Assembly (NCBI GenBank): GCA_963718605.1
Contig: OY970363.1
Coordinates: 1,798,001 to 1,862,000, forward strand
Length of the DNA: 64,000 bases
Source: JACCXE01 sp963718605
GTDB taxonomy: Bacteria > Actinomycetota > Acidimicrobiia > Acidimicrobiales > JACCXE01
Reading direction: 5' to 3'
The notes beneath the pieces are model-generated. The model had not been told where the DNA came from. It worked only from the letters and a program-made list of their open reading frames with translations, and made no database searches. Positions within the stretch are counted from its first letter, which is position 1. Each line of letters begins with the position of its first letter. Position numbers and translations under genes: made by a program. Below, piece after piece: positions 41,075 to 49,066 of the stretch.

Positions 41075-43363
41075 ATGGAGCTCGACCGCGCCGGGTTGAT
41101 CACCGATCGGTCCCGCACGGGGGCGGCGTGGTGCCTGGCGTACAGCGATGCGGTCGATCGTTGGCTCGCCGGACTCTTCGAGGCGGCCAGCGACAGCGAC
41201 GAGAACGGTCTGGCGCTTGTCGCCGTGGGCGGGTACGGACGCGCGGAGCTGGCTCCCGGGAGCGACATCGACCTCATGCTGCTGCACAACGGACGCGGGG
41301 ACATTGAAGCGATCGCCAACCGCGTTTGGTATCCGATCTGGGACAGCGGGCTGCACCTCGGCCACAGTGTGCAGACGCCCAAGCAGGCGCTCAGCCTCGC
41401 AGCAGACGACCTCGACACGGCGACGGCGCTTTTGAGTGCTCGCCATGTCGCCGGAGATTCGCGCCTCACTGCAGAACTCGGTGGCGCCGCGCACGCTCAG
41501 TGGACGAAACGGTCCAAACGCTGGTTGCAGGCGCTCGGCGATCGTGTCGACGAACGTCACGCCAGCGCCGGTGAAGTCGCGTTCCGGCTCGAACCCGATC
41601 TGAAAGACGGTCGCGGTGGCCTGCGCGACGTGCACGCCCTGCGGTGGGCTGAGTTGGCCGATCGCGTGCTCGTCGAACACGACGACGCCGCGCTAGTTGC
41701 GGCGTACGAAATTCTGCTGAACGCACGTGTCGAGTTGCAACGCATCACGGGTCGCAACGGCAACGTCGTGCATCTGCAAGACCAGCGCGCGGTGGCGGCG
41801 AACCTCGGATTTGGTTCGAGCGACGAGTTGATGTCGGGCGTGGCCGAGGCGGCCCGCACGATTGCCTGGACCAGCGACGACACTTGGCGACGAGTTCGTG
41901 CCGGATTCAAGAGCTCAGTGGCCCGCGTAAGGCGCCGTGCCAAAGAAGTTGGCCCGGGCATCACGTTGAGCGACGACGAGCTTCATGTCGACCCCGCAAT
42001 CGCGGCGCGCGATCCGCTGATGGCGCTGCGCGTCGCGGTTGCGGCGGCGCGTGACGACGTCGCCATCGAGCGCGAGTCGTTGGAGTTGTTGGCCAAGACG
42101 CCGACGTTGCCTGCGCGCTGGAACGACGAGATGCGCGGCTTGTTCGTGGACCTGTTCCTCGCAGGCCGGCCGGCGATTCGCGTGGTCGAGGCGTTCGACC
42201 AGCGCGGCGTGTGGACGCGCATGATGCCGGAGTGGCTGCCGGTGCGAGCCAAGCCGCAGCACAACGCGTACCACCGCTTCACCGTCGACCGTCACCTCCT
42301 CGAAGCCACCGCGAACGCCGCCGCGCTCACAGACCGCGTGTCCCGACCGGATCTCTTGGTTATGGGCGCACTGATGCACGATCTCGGAAAGGGGCTGCCG
42401 GGCGACCACACCGAGGTCGGCATGACGCTCGTGGCCGCGCTCGCGGAGCGAATGGGCTTCTCAGCAGACGACGCGGCCACGCTCGTGGCGATGGTCGAAC
42501 ACCACCTGCTTCTGCCTGACGTCGCGACGCGTCGCGACCTGGACGATCCGTCCACCATCGAACGCGTTGCGGACCAGGTCGGCAGCGCCGAACGCCTCGA
42601 GCTGTTGGCCGCACTCACCGAGGCGGACTCGCTGGCGACCGGCCCGTCGGCGTGGAGCCCCTGGAAGGCTCACCTACTCGCACAACTCGTCGCCCGCGTC
42701 GGCCACGTCCTCGGCGGTGGCGAGGCGACCGTGGCAACCGCCGGGTCGTTCCCCCGCGACGAGCAACTTGACGCGCTCAAGGAACCCGGCCAGCGCATCG
42801 ATGCACAAGGCGACCTGCTCACGATCATGACCGACGACCGTCCCGGTCTTTTTGCCCGCGTCACCGGCGTGCTCGCGATGCATGGCCTCGACGTGCTCAC
42901 CGCGGGCGTCTACTCGAGCGCGGACGGGCGCGCCCTCGAAGAGTTCCGCGTCAACGACCCCTTCCGCGACGAAACCCCGTGGCCGCGCGTCATCGCCGAC
43001 ATTGAGCGCGCCCTGGACGGCCGCCTCGCCGTGCACGCCCGCGTCGCCGAACGCGCTCGCACCTACGGCAAGCCGTCGCCCTACCTCGCGGGCTCACGTA
43101 AGAGCGCGGTCACGATCGACAACCGCGCGTCGGCCGACGCCACGGTCATCGACGTGGAGACGCCGGACCGCATCGGCGTGCTGTACGCCATCGCGCGAGC
43201 CCTGGCGGAGATGGACCTCGACGTGCGCTCGGCGAAAGTTCAGACCCTTGGATTGCGCGTGGTGGACGCGTTCTACGTCTGCGACCGCGCCGGCGAGAAG
43301 GTCGATGATCCGCACATGCTCGAAGAAATCGAGCGGGCAATCCTGTACAACCTCACTGGGTAA
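41075..43363 (+). CDS. glnD: PII uridylyltransferase/adenylyltransferase and removing enzyme
   Basis: A 762-residue bifunctional nitrogen sensor that modifies PII under low glutamine and removes the group under high glutamine. Nucleotidyltransferase motif VGGYGRAELAPGSDIDLM (51-68), RLEPDLKDGRGGLRDVH, HD domain MGALMHDLGKGLPGDHTEVG (430-449) with H435-D436, EHHLLL, ATRRDLDDP, ATGPSAWSPWKA, and two ACT domains (about 578-640 and 690-755). All catalytic residues are present. In actinobacteria GlnD often adenylylates PII. Leaderless promoter likely. It diverges from glnB; the antiporter fusion 3.3 kb away shares its C-terminal half. Confidence 0.96.
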   Translation: MELDRAGLITDRSRTGAAWCLAYSDAVDRWLAGLFEAASDSDENGLALVAVGGYGRAELAPGSDIDLMLLHNGRGDIEAIANRVWYPIWDSGLHLGHSVQTPKQALSLAADDLDTATALLSARHVAGDSRLTAELGGAAHAQWTKRSKRWLQALGDRVDERHASAGEVAFRLEPDLKDGRGGLRDVHALRWAELADRVLVEHDDAALVAAYEILLNARVELQRITGRNGNVVHLQDQRAVAANLGFGSSDELMSGVAEAARTIAWTSDDTWRRVRAGFKSSVARVRRRAKEVGPGITLSDDELHVDPAIAARDPLMALRVAVAAARDDVAIERESLELLAKTPTLPARWNDEMRGLFVDLFLAGRPAIRVVEAFDQRGVWTRMMPEWLPVRAKPQHNAYHRFTVDRHLLEATANAAALTDRVSRPDLLVMGALMHDLGKGLPGDHTEVGMTLVAALAERMGFSADDAATLVAMVEHHLLLPDVATRRDLDDPSTIERVADQVGSAERLELLAALTEADSLATGPSAWSPWKAHLLAQLVARVGHVLGGGEATVATAGSFPRDEQLDALKEPGQRIDAQGDLLTIMTDDRPGLFARVTGVLAMHGLDVLTAGVYSSADGRALEEFRVNDPFRDETPWPRVIADIERALDGRLAVHARVAERARTYGKPSPYLAGSRKSAVTIDNRASADATVIDVETPDRIGVLYAIARALAEMDLDVRSAKVQTLGLRVVDAFYVCDRAGEKVDDPHMLEEIERAILYNLTG

Positions 43364-43401
43364 CGCCGTTCGGGCGTTGCGCCATTTACATTGGGGCCAG
43401 C

Positions 43402-44982
43402 ATGCGCAAACTCATCGTTTCTGTGGTCGTTCTCGCTTCGATGGCCTTCGCCGCCCCCTCGGCGTGGGCGGCGAACGTGGTCGTGCCCCCCGGCGGCGGT
43501 CCCCATGTCCGCATCTTCAACGGATCGGGCGGCGCGGTCGGCGGCTTCTTCGCCTACGAACCCACCTTCGGCGGCGGTGTCACTGTCGCGATCGGCGACG
43601 TCACCGGCGATTCGCAGCCAGAGGTTGTTACCGGGGCCGGGCCGAGCGGCGCGCCGGTTGTGAAGGTGTATTCGCTGGCGGGCGAGCAACTCGCGTCGTG
43701 GGACGCGTACGTGTCGGGCTTCAGCGGCGGCGTATCCGTGGCCGTGGCGAATGTCGTCGACGGCGGCAAGGACGAGATCGTCACCGGGCCTGGTTTCGGC
43801 GGCGGCCCCGACGTGCGCGTATTCGACGCGAACGGTGGCCTGCTGCGCGAGTGGATGGCGTATGACCCCGCGTTCAGCGGCGGCATCCACGTGGCCGCGG
43901 GATCGGCCGACAACGCGATCACCCCCCGCGTCGTAACCGCACCTCTCTACGGCGGTGGTCCGCACGTGCGGGTCTTCGATGCCAACAGCGGCGAGGTCAA
44001 GGGCGAGTGGATGGCCTACGCGCCGGACTTCACCGGCGGCGTCAACGTGGCCGCCGGCTTCGGTCGGGTCGCCACCGCGCCGGCGAGCAACGGCGGCCCG
44101 CACGTCCGTTTGTTCGGCCAAGGCGGCGAGCCGGCTGGTGAGTGGATGGCGTATGACCCCGCGTTCAACGGCGGCGTTGAGATCGCGCTCGGTGTGGTCG
44201 ATGGGGTGCAGTCCATCGTCACCGGGGCTGGGCCCGGGGGTGGCCCGCACGTGAAGGTGTTCAACTCGAGCGGTCAAGAGCGCTCGGGGTTCTTCGCGTA
44301 CGACAACAACTACACGGGCGGCGTGAACGTCGCGGCCGGCAACGGGCTCGTGGTGACGGGTGCCGGCGTGGCCCGCGTCGTCGAGGTTCTGCAGCTGGGC
44401 GCCCTCGGTTCCGGCGTCGCCGGTCTCCAGCAGCGCCTGCTGGACATGGGCTTCTTTCTGCCCGGGGTCAACGGTAAGTTCGACGCCAACACCACGCAAG
44501 CCGTCTACGCCTTCCAAAAGGCGAACGGCCTGCCGCGGGACGGCAAGATCGGCCCCGAAGACACGCCGGCGTTGAACGCGGGCGTTCGCCCGTCGCCGGT
44601 GAGTACGTCGGGCAACCTCGTGGAAGTCGACAAGGCGCGGCAGCTGCTGTTCGTCGTGCGCAACGGGGTGACCCAATGGGCCTTCAATACGTCGACGGGC
44701 AGCGAGAAGTACTACACGAGCGAAGGGAACCGTTACCTGGCGCACACCCCCGAAGGACACTTCACCTTTGACCGCCAGATCAACGGGACACGCGTGTCGC
44801 ACCTCGGCGAGCTGTTCCGGCCGAAGTACTTCACGTCAGCCGGCCACGCGATTCACGGTTCGCCGTCAATCCCGCCGTACCCCGCGTCGCACGGATGTGT
44901 GCGGCTGAGCAACGCAGCGATCAACTTCATCTGGGACGCGGGACTCGCGCCATTGGGTTCCCCGATTTGGGTGCACTCGTAG
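43402..44982 (+). CDS. secreted L,D-transpeptidase with N-terminal FG-GAP-like repeats and a peptidoglycan-binding domain
   Basis: A 526-residue exported protein. Signal peptide (1-23); six or seven repeats (about 26-330) of the pattern VTGAG-x-GGGPHV-x-VF, AYDP-x-F-x-GGVNVA, resembling VCBS/FG-GAP beta-propeller blades; PG_binding_1 (about 335-395: LGSGVAGLQQRLLDMGFF, FQKANGLPRDGKIG); YkuD L,D-transpeptidase domain (about 405-526) with HAIHGSPSIPPYPASHGCVR split as AIHGSPSIPPY and SHGCVRLSN carrying the catalytic Cys. It should cross-link peptidoglycan by 3-3 bonds; the propeller may bind a surface partner. TACATT lies nine bases before the ATG. The 3' end overlaps the convergent gene by 56 bases. 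Confidence 0.87.
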   Translation: MRKLIVSVVVLASMAFAAPSAWAANVVVPPGGGPHVRIFNGSGGAVGGFFAYEPTFGGGVTVAIGDVTGDSQPEVVTGAGPSGAPVVKVYSLAGEQLASWDAYVSGFSGGVSVAVANVVDGGKDEIVTGPGFGGGPDVRVFDANGGLLREWMAYDPAFSGGIHVAAGSADNAITPRVVTAPLYGGGPHVRVFDANSGEVKGEWMAYAPDFTGGVNVAAGFGRVATAPASNGGPHVRLFGQGGEPAGEWMAYDPAFNGGVEIALGVVDGVQSIVTGAGPGGGPHVKVFNSSGQERSGFFAYDNNYTGGVNVAAGNGLVVTGAGVARVVEVLQLGALGSGVAGLQQRLLDMGFFLPGVNGKFDANTTQAVYAFQKANGLPRDGKIGPEDTPALNAGVRPSPVSTSGNLVEVDKARQLLFVVRNGVTQWAFNTSTGSEKYYTSEGNRYLAHTPEGHFTFDRQINGTRVSHLGELFRPKYFTSAGHAIHGSPSIPPYPASHGCVRLSNAAINFIWDAGLAPLGSPIWVHS

Positions 44983-45892
44983 GCCCGTCGAACCGCAGCG
45001 GCGCCAGGTAGACGCCGCCCTGGCCCCATCCGCAGTGGCTGATCCAGTCGTTGCCCTGTTCGTCAACAATTACTTCCGCCGCGTGCGACGCGATTTCGCC
45101 GACGAGGTCGGCGCGGTCGAAGCGCAGCGGGTCATCGGACGCCAACACGATGGTTGACGAATACGCGGCGGCCCAGTCGACGCGTTCGCCGGCGGCTTGT
45201 TTCGCAACCGCGTCGCTGTAACCCGCCGGCCCCATGAACAGGTAGTAGATGCCGTTGCGTTGCACGACGAAGGGGGACTCGGTCGGCCCCGCGCCTGTGC
45301 CTTCCGCCTCGTCGCGGTAAACGATCGTGCGACCTGACCAGTGCACGAGGTCGTCGGACTCGGTCGCGATCACTACGTGGTTGCCGAAGTGCGGTTCGCT
45401 GTTGGCGGTGTAATACATCACCCAACGGTCCTCGACCCACAACACCATCGGGTCGCGCGCCTCGTAGCCGTCCACCACGAGCGGGTTGTCTGGATGGCGG
45501 GTCCAGTTGACGCAGTCCTCGGACGTCGCAAGGTGCAGCCGGTATTTCTCGCCGCTCTCGAGGCTGCCACCGCACACGAACATCCAGTACCGGTCGTCGT
45601 GCGCGATCACGTGCGGAGCCCAGAGGTGTCGTTCACCCCAGGTCGTGTCGGCGGTGAGGCACGGCGGTTGCTTCGTCCACGGACCCCACAGAGACGGCGC
45701 GGTCGCGTGGCACAGGTCGACTTCTTCGGACGGTTTGAAGGGCTCCGCGTGCGTGATGCCGATGAGGTGCCACGTGCCTTCGTGGTCCCGAACGAACGTG
45801 TGGTCGTTGACGTACCACTGCTCGGCTTCGTCGACCGACGGGTCGTAGATGTGTTGGAACTCGCCGGCAATCACGGACGGTGAATCGATCAC
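44927..45892 (-). CDS. five-bladed beta-propeller glycosidase-like protein (GH32/43/130 type)
   Basis: A 321-residue cytoplasmic protein. The three acidic positions of clan GH-F/J propellers are visible: YVNDHTFV near residue 28 (Asp), YEARDPMVLW near 145 (Asp of RDP) and TESPFVVQ near 208 (Glu). Blade-like repeats such as WHLIGITHAEP, YWMFVCGGS and RWVMYYTANS support the fold. No signal peptide. Substrate unknown. GTG start at 45892; TAGCCT (45904-45899) lies six bases upstream, so probably leaderless. Convergent overlap of 56 bases with the transpeptidase gene. Confidence 0.8.
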   Translation of the reverse strand: MIDSPSVIAGEFQHIYDPSVDEAEQWYVNDHTFVRDHEGTWHLIGITHAEPFKPSEEVDLCHATAPSLWGPWTKQPPCLTADTTWGERHLWAPHVIAHDDRYWMFVCGGSLESGEKYRLHLATSEDCVNWTRHPDNPLVVDGYEARDPMVLWVEDRWVMYYTANSEPHFGNHVVIATESDDLVHWSGRTIVYRDEAEGTGAGPTESPFVVQRNGIYYLFMGPAGYSDAVAKQAAGERVDWAAAYSSTIVLASDDPLRFDRADLVGEIASHAAEVIVDEQGNDWISHCGWGQGGVYLAPLRFDGPTSAPKSGNPMARVPRPR

Positions 45893-45901
45893 CGCCGCAG
45901 G

Positions 45902-46396
45902 CTAAGTCGCGGCTGCGGTCAGTCCCGCGAAGTCAAGCGCCAGTTCGCGGAAGGCGCCGAAGTCCATTTGCACCGCTTCGGCTGTCGCGTCGTCGATCGC
46001 GCCGGGGTTTTGGTTGCACGCGGTTACCGCGGACGCGGCCGCACCCACGAGTCGCTGTGCGACATCGGCGGCTTTGCCGCCCACCTTCGACAGGTCCTGG
46101 TCGAGTCGCGCGTGGCGGCTGGTGATCGCTGCGCATGCGCGCGTCACCTGCGCCGAGTCGCGGGTGTCACCGGTGAACGACAGCTGGTAGCCCAGAGCTT
46201 CCAGCGCGTCGCCGAACTCGAAGACTCGCTCGGACAAATGCGGATCGACCTTCTTGGCCGCGGCCAACTTCACGTCTGCGATCCCAACGGCGTGGCCCTT
46301 GGTCCTCACCGTTGCGGCGGCGTGGTCATCGCCGCGGCCACACGCTCCGAGCATGAGCGCCACCGCCGCTATGAGCATCGTTCTCCGCACAACCAC
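45902..46396 (-). CDS. putative lipoprotein, unknown function
   Basis: A 164-residue protein with a lipoprotein signal peptide ending LMLGACGRG (lipobox LGAC). The mature part is mostly helical with three cysteines (TRACAAI, VTACNQN and the lipidated Cys). No family recognised. It precedes the glycosidase-like gene on the same strand with nine bases between. Confidence 0.6.
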   Translation of the reverse strand: MVVRRTMLIAAVALMLGACGRGDDHAAATVRTKGHAVGIADVKLAAAKKVDPHLSERVFEFGDALEALGYQLSFTGDTRDSAQVTRACAAITSRHARLDQDLSKVGGKAADVAQRLVGAAASAVTACNQNPGAIDDATAEAVQMDFGAFRELALDFAGLTAAAT

Positions 46397-46527
46397 CCTG
46401 CCGTCTCCCGTTTACAAGTGGGCGATCACTACCCACCCTGAGCGCGAAACAGACGCGGCGAGTGAGGTTCGTTCGGAAGTCGGACGGGTACATGCATGTC
46501 ACCCCCCGACCACGTAGGAGACAAACA

Positions 46528-46749
46528 ATGGGTATCGGAACCAGCATCCTTCTTTTCGCAGTCGGAGCGATCCTTCGCTTCGCTGTCACCGTCACCAATC
46601 CCGACGGGTTTGACATCCACATGATCGGCAACATCCTCATGCTCGTCGGCATCGTCGGCGCCCTGCTTTCGCTCGCGTTCTGGAGCTCATGGGGCGGATT
46701 CGGTGGAGAAGAGCGACGTGGCCGCGACGTAACCGTCGTCGAGCGGTAA
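46528..46749 (+). CDS. DUF6458 family small membrane protein
   Basis: A 73-residue protein beginning MGIGTSILLFAVGAILRFAV, then FDIHMIGNILMLVGIVGALL, matching the actinobacterial DUF6458 pattern of two membrane helices with a short charged tail. Function unknown. ATG 46528 is preceded by AGGAG at 46515-46519; the frame from 46462 is longer but lacks such a site. A strong terminator follows. Confidence 0.85.
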   Translation: MGIGTSILLFAVGAILRFAVTVTNPDGFDIHMIGNILMLVGIVGALLSLAFWSSWGGFGGEERRGRDVTVVER

Positions 46750-46765
46750 CGCCACAGCTCTTAAG

Positions 46766-46808
46766 AGAGCCCGCCACGACTTCGGTCGTGGCGGGCTCTT
46801 TTCGTTTT
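46766..46808 (+). terminator. rho-independent terminator after the DUF6458 gene
   Basis: AGAGCCCGCCACGAC (46766-46780), loop TTCG, GTCGTGGCGGGCTCT (46785-46799): a perfect 15-bp stem with UUCG loop followed by TTTTCGTTTTC. The clearest intrinsic terminator in the window. Confidence 0.95.
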
Positions 46809-46826
46809 CGAGGCTTTTAGCTGCTC

Positions 46827-47051
46827 TTACGCGGTGGGAGGCGGCGGCGGGCCGAGGTAGCAAAAGTTATTGAGTCGGACGTTGCCCACGATGACGCCGT
46901 AACACGGCCCAGTCGTGTCGATCTCGACGGGCGAACAATTGCGGACGCATTGCGGCGGTGGTGCCAACGCGTGGGCGGAGGCAAAGCGGCCACCGCCGAC
47001 CAGCGCCGCGATCCCCAGGACCACAATGGCAACGCGAGTGCGGAGGTTCAT
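46827..47051 (-). CDS. small secreted Cys-containing peptide
   Basis: A 74-residue protein with a signal peptide (RTRVAIVVLGIAALVGGGRFASAHA ends near residue 27, given here in part) and a 47-residue mature part with four cysteines (PPQCVRNCSP, GPCYGVI, NNFCYLG) and a Pro-rich end. The cysteines could form two disulfides. No family recognised. ATG at 47051; a 3' end next to the terminator of the opposite gene. Confidence 0.5.
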   Translation of the reverse strand: MNLRTRVAIVVLGIAALVGGGRFASAHALAPPPQCVRNCSPVEIDTTGPCYGVIVGNVRLNNFCYLGPPPPPTA

Positions 47052-47170
47052 GCCCGCAGTTTTGCATCATTTCGCCCAAAGCGGGCCGGATCGTTGCCGT
47101 CGAGATCCTGCGTTGGTTGACTTGGCGGTTCCCTGGCCGCGCCGTCTACATCGAGCGTCGCCAGACGCAT

Positions 47171-48505
47171 GTGCTGAACAAGCCCACCGTTTCCCGATTC
47201 CGCCGCCCGGCCCTGGCCGTGTGCGTGCTCGCCGGAGCCACGCTCGGGTTGCCTCTGCCTGCGCGCGCGGCGACGCCCGAGCGTCCCGCGTTCGCGTCGC
47301 CCTTCGGCTGCGGGCAGACGTGGTACGCCAGCACCTATCGCGGCCATGAACCCAACGCCGTGGACTGGAATCTGGCTCCGGGATCTGAGGACTACGGGCA
47401 GCCAGTCCTGGCCAGCGCGCCTGGCACAGCGACGGTCCTGAAGGAGCGCGGATACGGAACGTATGTCGTGGTCGATCACGGCGCGGGATGGCAGTCGCTG
47501 TTCGCTCACCTGTCCTCGGTGAACGTGCGGTCGGGAGCGTCCGTGCGGGCCGACACGGTCGTGGGACGCGTCGGACGCTCAGGTCACGCGGACGGCAGCC
47601 ATCTCCATCACGAGCAGCGTCTCAATGCGGTCACACAACCGGTCATCGTCGACGGGACGTCGGTCAATGCGTCAACGGGAACACGCGGCGCGGCCTATCG
47701 AAGCCTCAACTGCGGCGTACAGCGTGCGACGGTCGAGTGGTTCGCCGATCCTGAGCGCACTCGACGTGTCGACGCGAACGACGTGCCACCCGCCGCGTTG
47801 CTGTTCGTGCGAATAACTGCGCCACCCGGGTTCACGCCCCGGGACCCCGAGATCGTTGCCGCAGGCGCCTCCGAATTCGCCGCGCCCGCGTGGACCAGTC
47901 CGACGACGCCGGCCTTCCGGCGCGCGGAACGAGGGGGCAGCTGGACGGCGGATTTTGTAGTGCGAAGCCCCAACCGCGAAGGCGCGATCAGTGAGGGGTT
48001 CTCGGTCGCATCAGACCTCGGCTTCACGCTCGCCGCGGTGCTGCGCCATCACCTCCGATGGGGCCCGGCGGAGGTGCGCTACACGTTGGACCGGCAAGGA
48101 CACGTGGCCGCGCCGCAAAAACTTCTGCCGGGCCAAGTTGTGTGGGCGTGGATCACGGCCCGCAACACGAGCACCTTCGCGTGGGACTCGGCGGCGCCGG
48201 TCGACGTCACGACATCCGACGGCCGCCCGTCGATTTTCCGGCACACCGACTGGGACGAACCCAGCCGGCCGGGCGGACCTACGGGCGACGTTGGCGTCGG
48301 TGAGGAAGCCACGTTCGTGTTTCGAATTGTCGCTCCGGCGTCATCGGGCGACTACGCCGGCTCGTTCGCGCCGGTGAGTGTCGATCGGCGCGGGGAATCT
48401 CACCCGGCCGGCATGCGTGTCGTCGTGCGGGACGTGCCGTTCCAGCCGTACTCGCCGGCCCCCTTGTTCAAGGCCGGCACCAACACAAGCTCGTCGCTCT
48501 TCTAG
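47171..48505 (+). CDS. secreted M23-family metallopeptidase-like protein
   Basis: A 444-residue exported protein. Basic N-terminus and signal peptide (to about residue 36: LAVCVLAGATLGLPLPARA), then a LytM/M23 domain: YRGHEPNAVDWN (H-x-x-x-x-x-D zinc ligands), GTYVVVDHGAGWQSLFAHLS split as YVVVDHGAGW and LFAHLSSV, and GSHLHHEQRL (H-x-H). It may cleave peptidoglycan cross-bridges. The C-terminal 250 residues contain beta-sandwich-like segments (LLPGQVVWAWITARNTSTFAW in part as PGQVVWAWITARN). GTG at 47171 is the likely start; the frame is open from 46958. The tRNA gene follows on the other strand. Confidence 0.78.
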   Translation: MLNKPTVSRFRRPALAVCVLAGATLGLPLPARAATPERPAFASPFGCGQTWYASTYRGHEPNAVDWNLAPGSEDYGQPVLASAPGTATVLKERGYGTYVVVDHGAGWQSLFAHLSSVNVRSGASVRADTVVGRVGRSGHADGSHLHHEQRLNAVTQPVIVDGTSVNASTGTRGAAYRSLNCGVQRATVEWFADPERTRRVDANDVPPAALLFVRITAPPGFTPRDPEIVAAGASEFAAPAWTSPTTPAFRRAERGGSWTADFVVRSPNREGAISEGFSVASDLGFTLAAVLRHHLRWGPAEVRYTLDRQGHVAAPQKLLPGQVVWAWITARNTSTFAWDSAAPVDVTTSDGRPSIFRHTDWDEPSRPGGPTGDVGVGEEATFVFRIVAPASSGDYAGSFAPVSVDRRGESHPAGMRVVVRDVPFQPYSPAPLFKAGTNTSSSLF

Positions 48506-48508
48506 CTC

Positions 48509-48585
48509 TGGTCGGGTGGGGGAGATTTGAACTCCCGACCTCTGCGTCCCGAACGCAGCGCTCTGCCAAGCTGAGCCACCACCCG
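48509..48585 (-). tRNA. tRNA-Pro (anticodon CGG)
   Basis: Read on the minus strand: acceptor CGGGTGG pairs with CCACCCG; D arm GCTC/GAGC; anticodon stem CTGCG/CGCAG with loop TTCGGGA, giving anticodon CGG for codon CCG; T arm GGGAG-TTCAAAT-CTCCC; discriminator A and encoded CCA (48511-48509). Total 77 bases including CCA. Confidence 0.96.
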
Positions 48586-48635
48586 TAAGGGCCGAAAGCG
48601 TAGCCGGAGTGACTGGCCCGCCTCACGGTCGAAAA

Positions 48636-49049
48636 CTACGTAGCGACGACGGGTGACGGGGTGCGGGCCGTGTCCTCGTATTCACCGTCGGCGAGCAGGG
48701 CGGTCACGGCGCGCCGCAGCTTGAGCGGCGAGATCGGCTTGATCAGGAACCCTTCGGCGCCGGCCCGGCGCGCGAGGAACACGTCGGCGCGGCGGTCGAG
48801 CAAGAGCAGCACGGGGACGTGGCCGATGCGGCCACCGCTCTCTTCGAGGCGCAGGTCCATCGTCGCGGCGATGCCGCCCATCGAACCCATCTGCATGTCG
48901 ATAATCGCCATGTGCACGTTGTGCTCGGTGACTGCGTTGCGGATCTCACGACCACCTTCGACCACGAGGATGTCGTACTCGCCACCCAGCGCGGCGATGA
49001 CATCCGAGCGCACGTACTCGGCATCGGCGGCAACCAGGATCATCGGCAC
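48636..49049 (-). CDS. single-domain response-regulator-like protein
   Basis: A 137-residue CheY-like receiver without an output domain. Seen: MILVAADAEYVRSDV, the phosphoacceptor strand AIIDMQMGSMGG, VPVLLLLDRRAD and the conserved lysine in EGFLIKPISPLKLR. The usual acidic pair near the N-terminus is AD rather than DD, so phosphorylation may be altered. No kinase gene is adjacent. GTG start at 49049; TACGAT (49062-49057) lies seven bases upstream (leaderless). It is separated from the ArsA-like genes by 17 bases on the same strand but has its own promoter element. Confidence 0.78.
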   Translation of the reverse strand: MPMILVAADAEYVRSDVIAALGGEYDILVVEGGREIRNAVTEHNVHMAIIDMQMGSMGGIAATMDLRLEESGGRIGHVPVLLLLDRRADVFLARRAGAEGFLIKPISPLKLRRAVTALLADGEYEDTARTPSPVVAT

Positions 49050-49066
49050 GGCGTGGATCGTATGCG

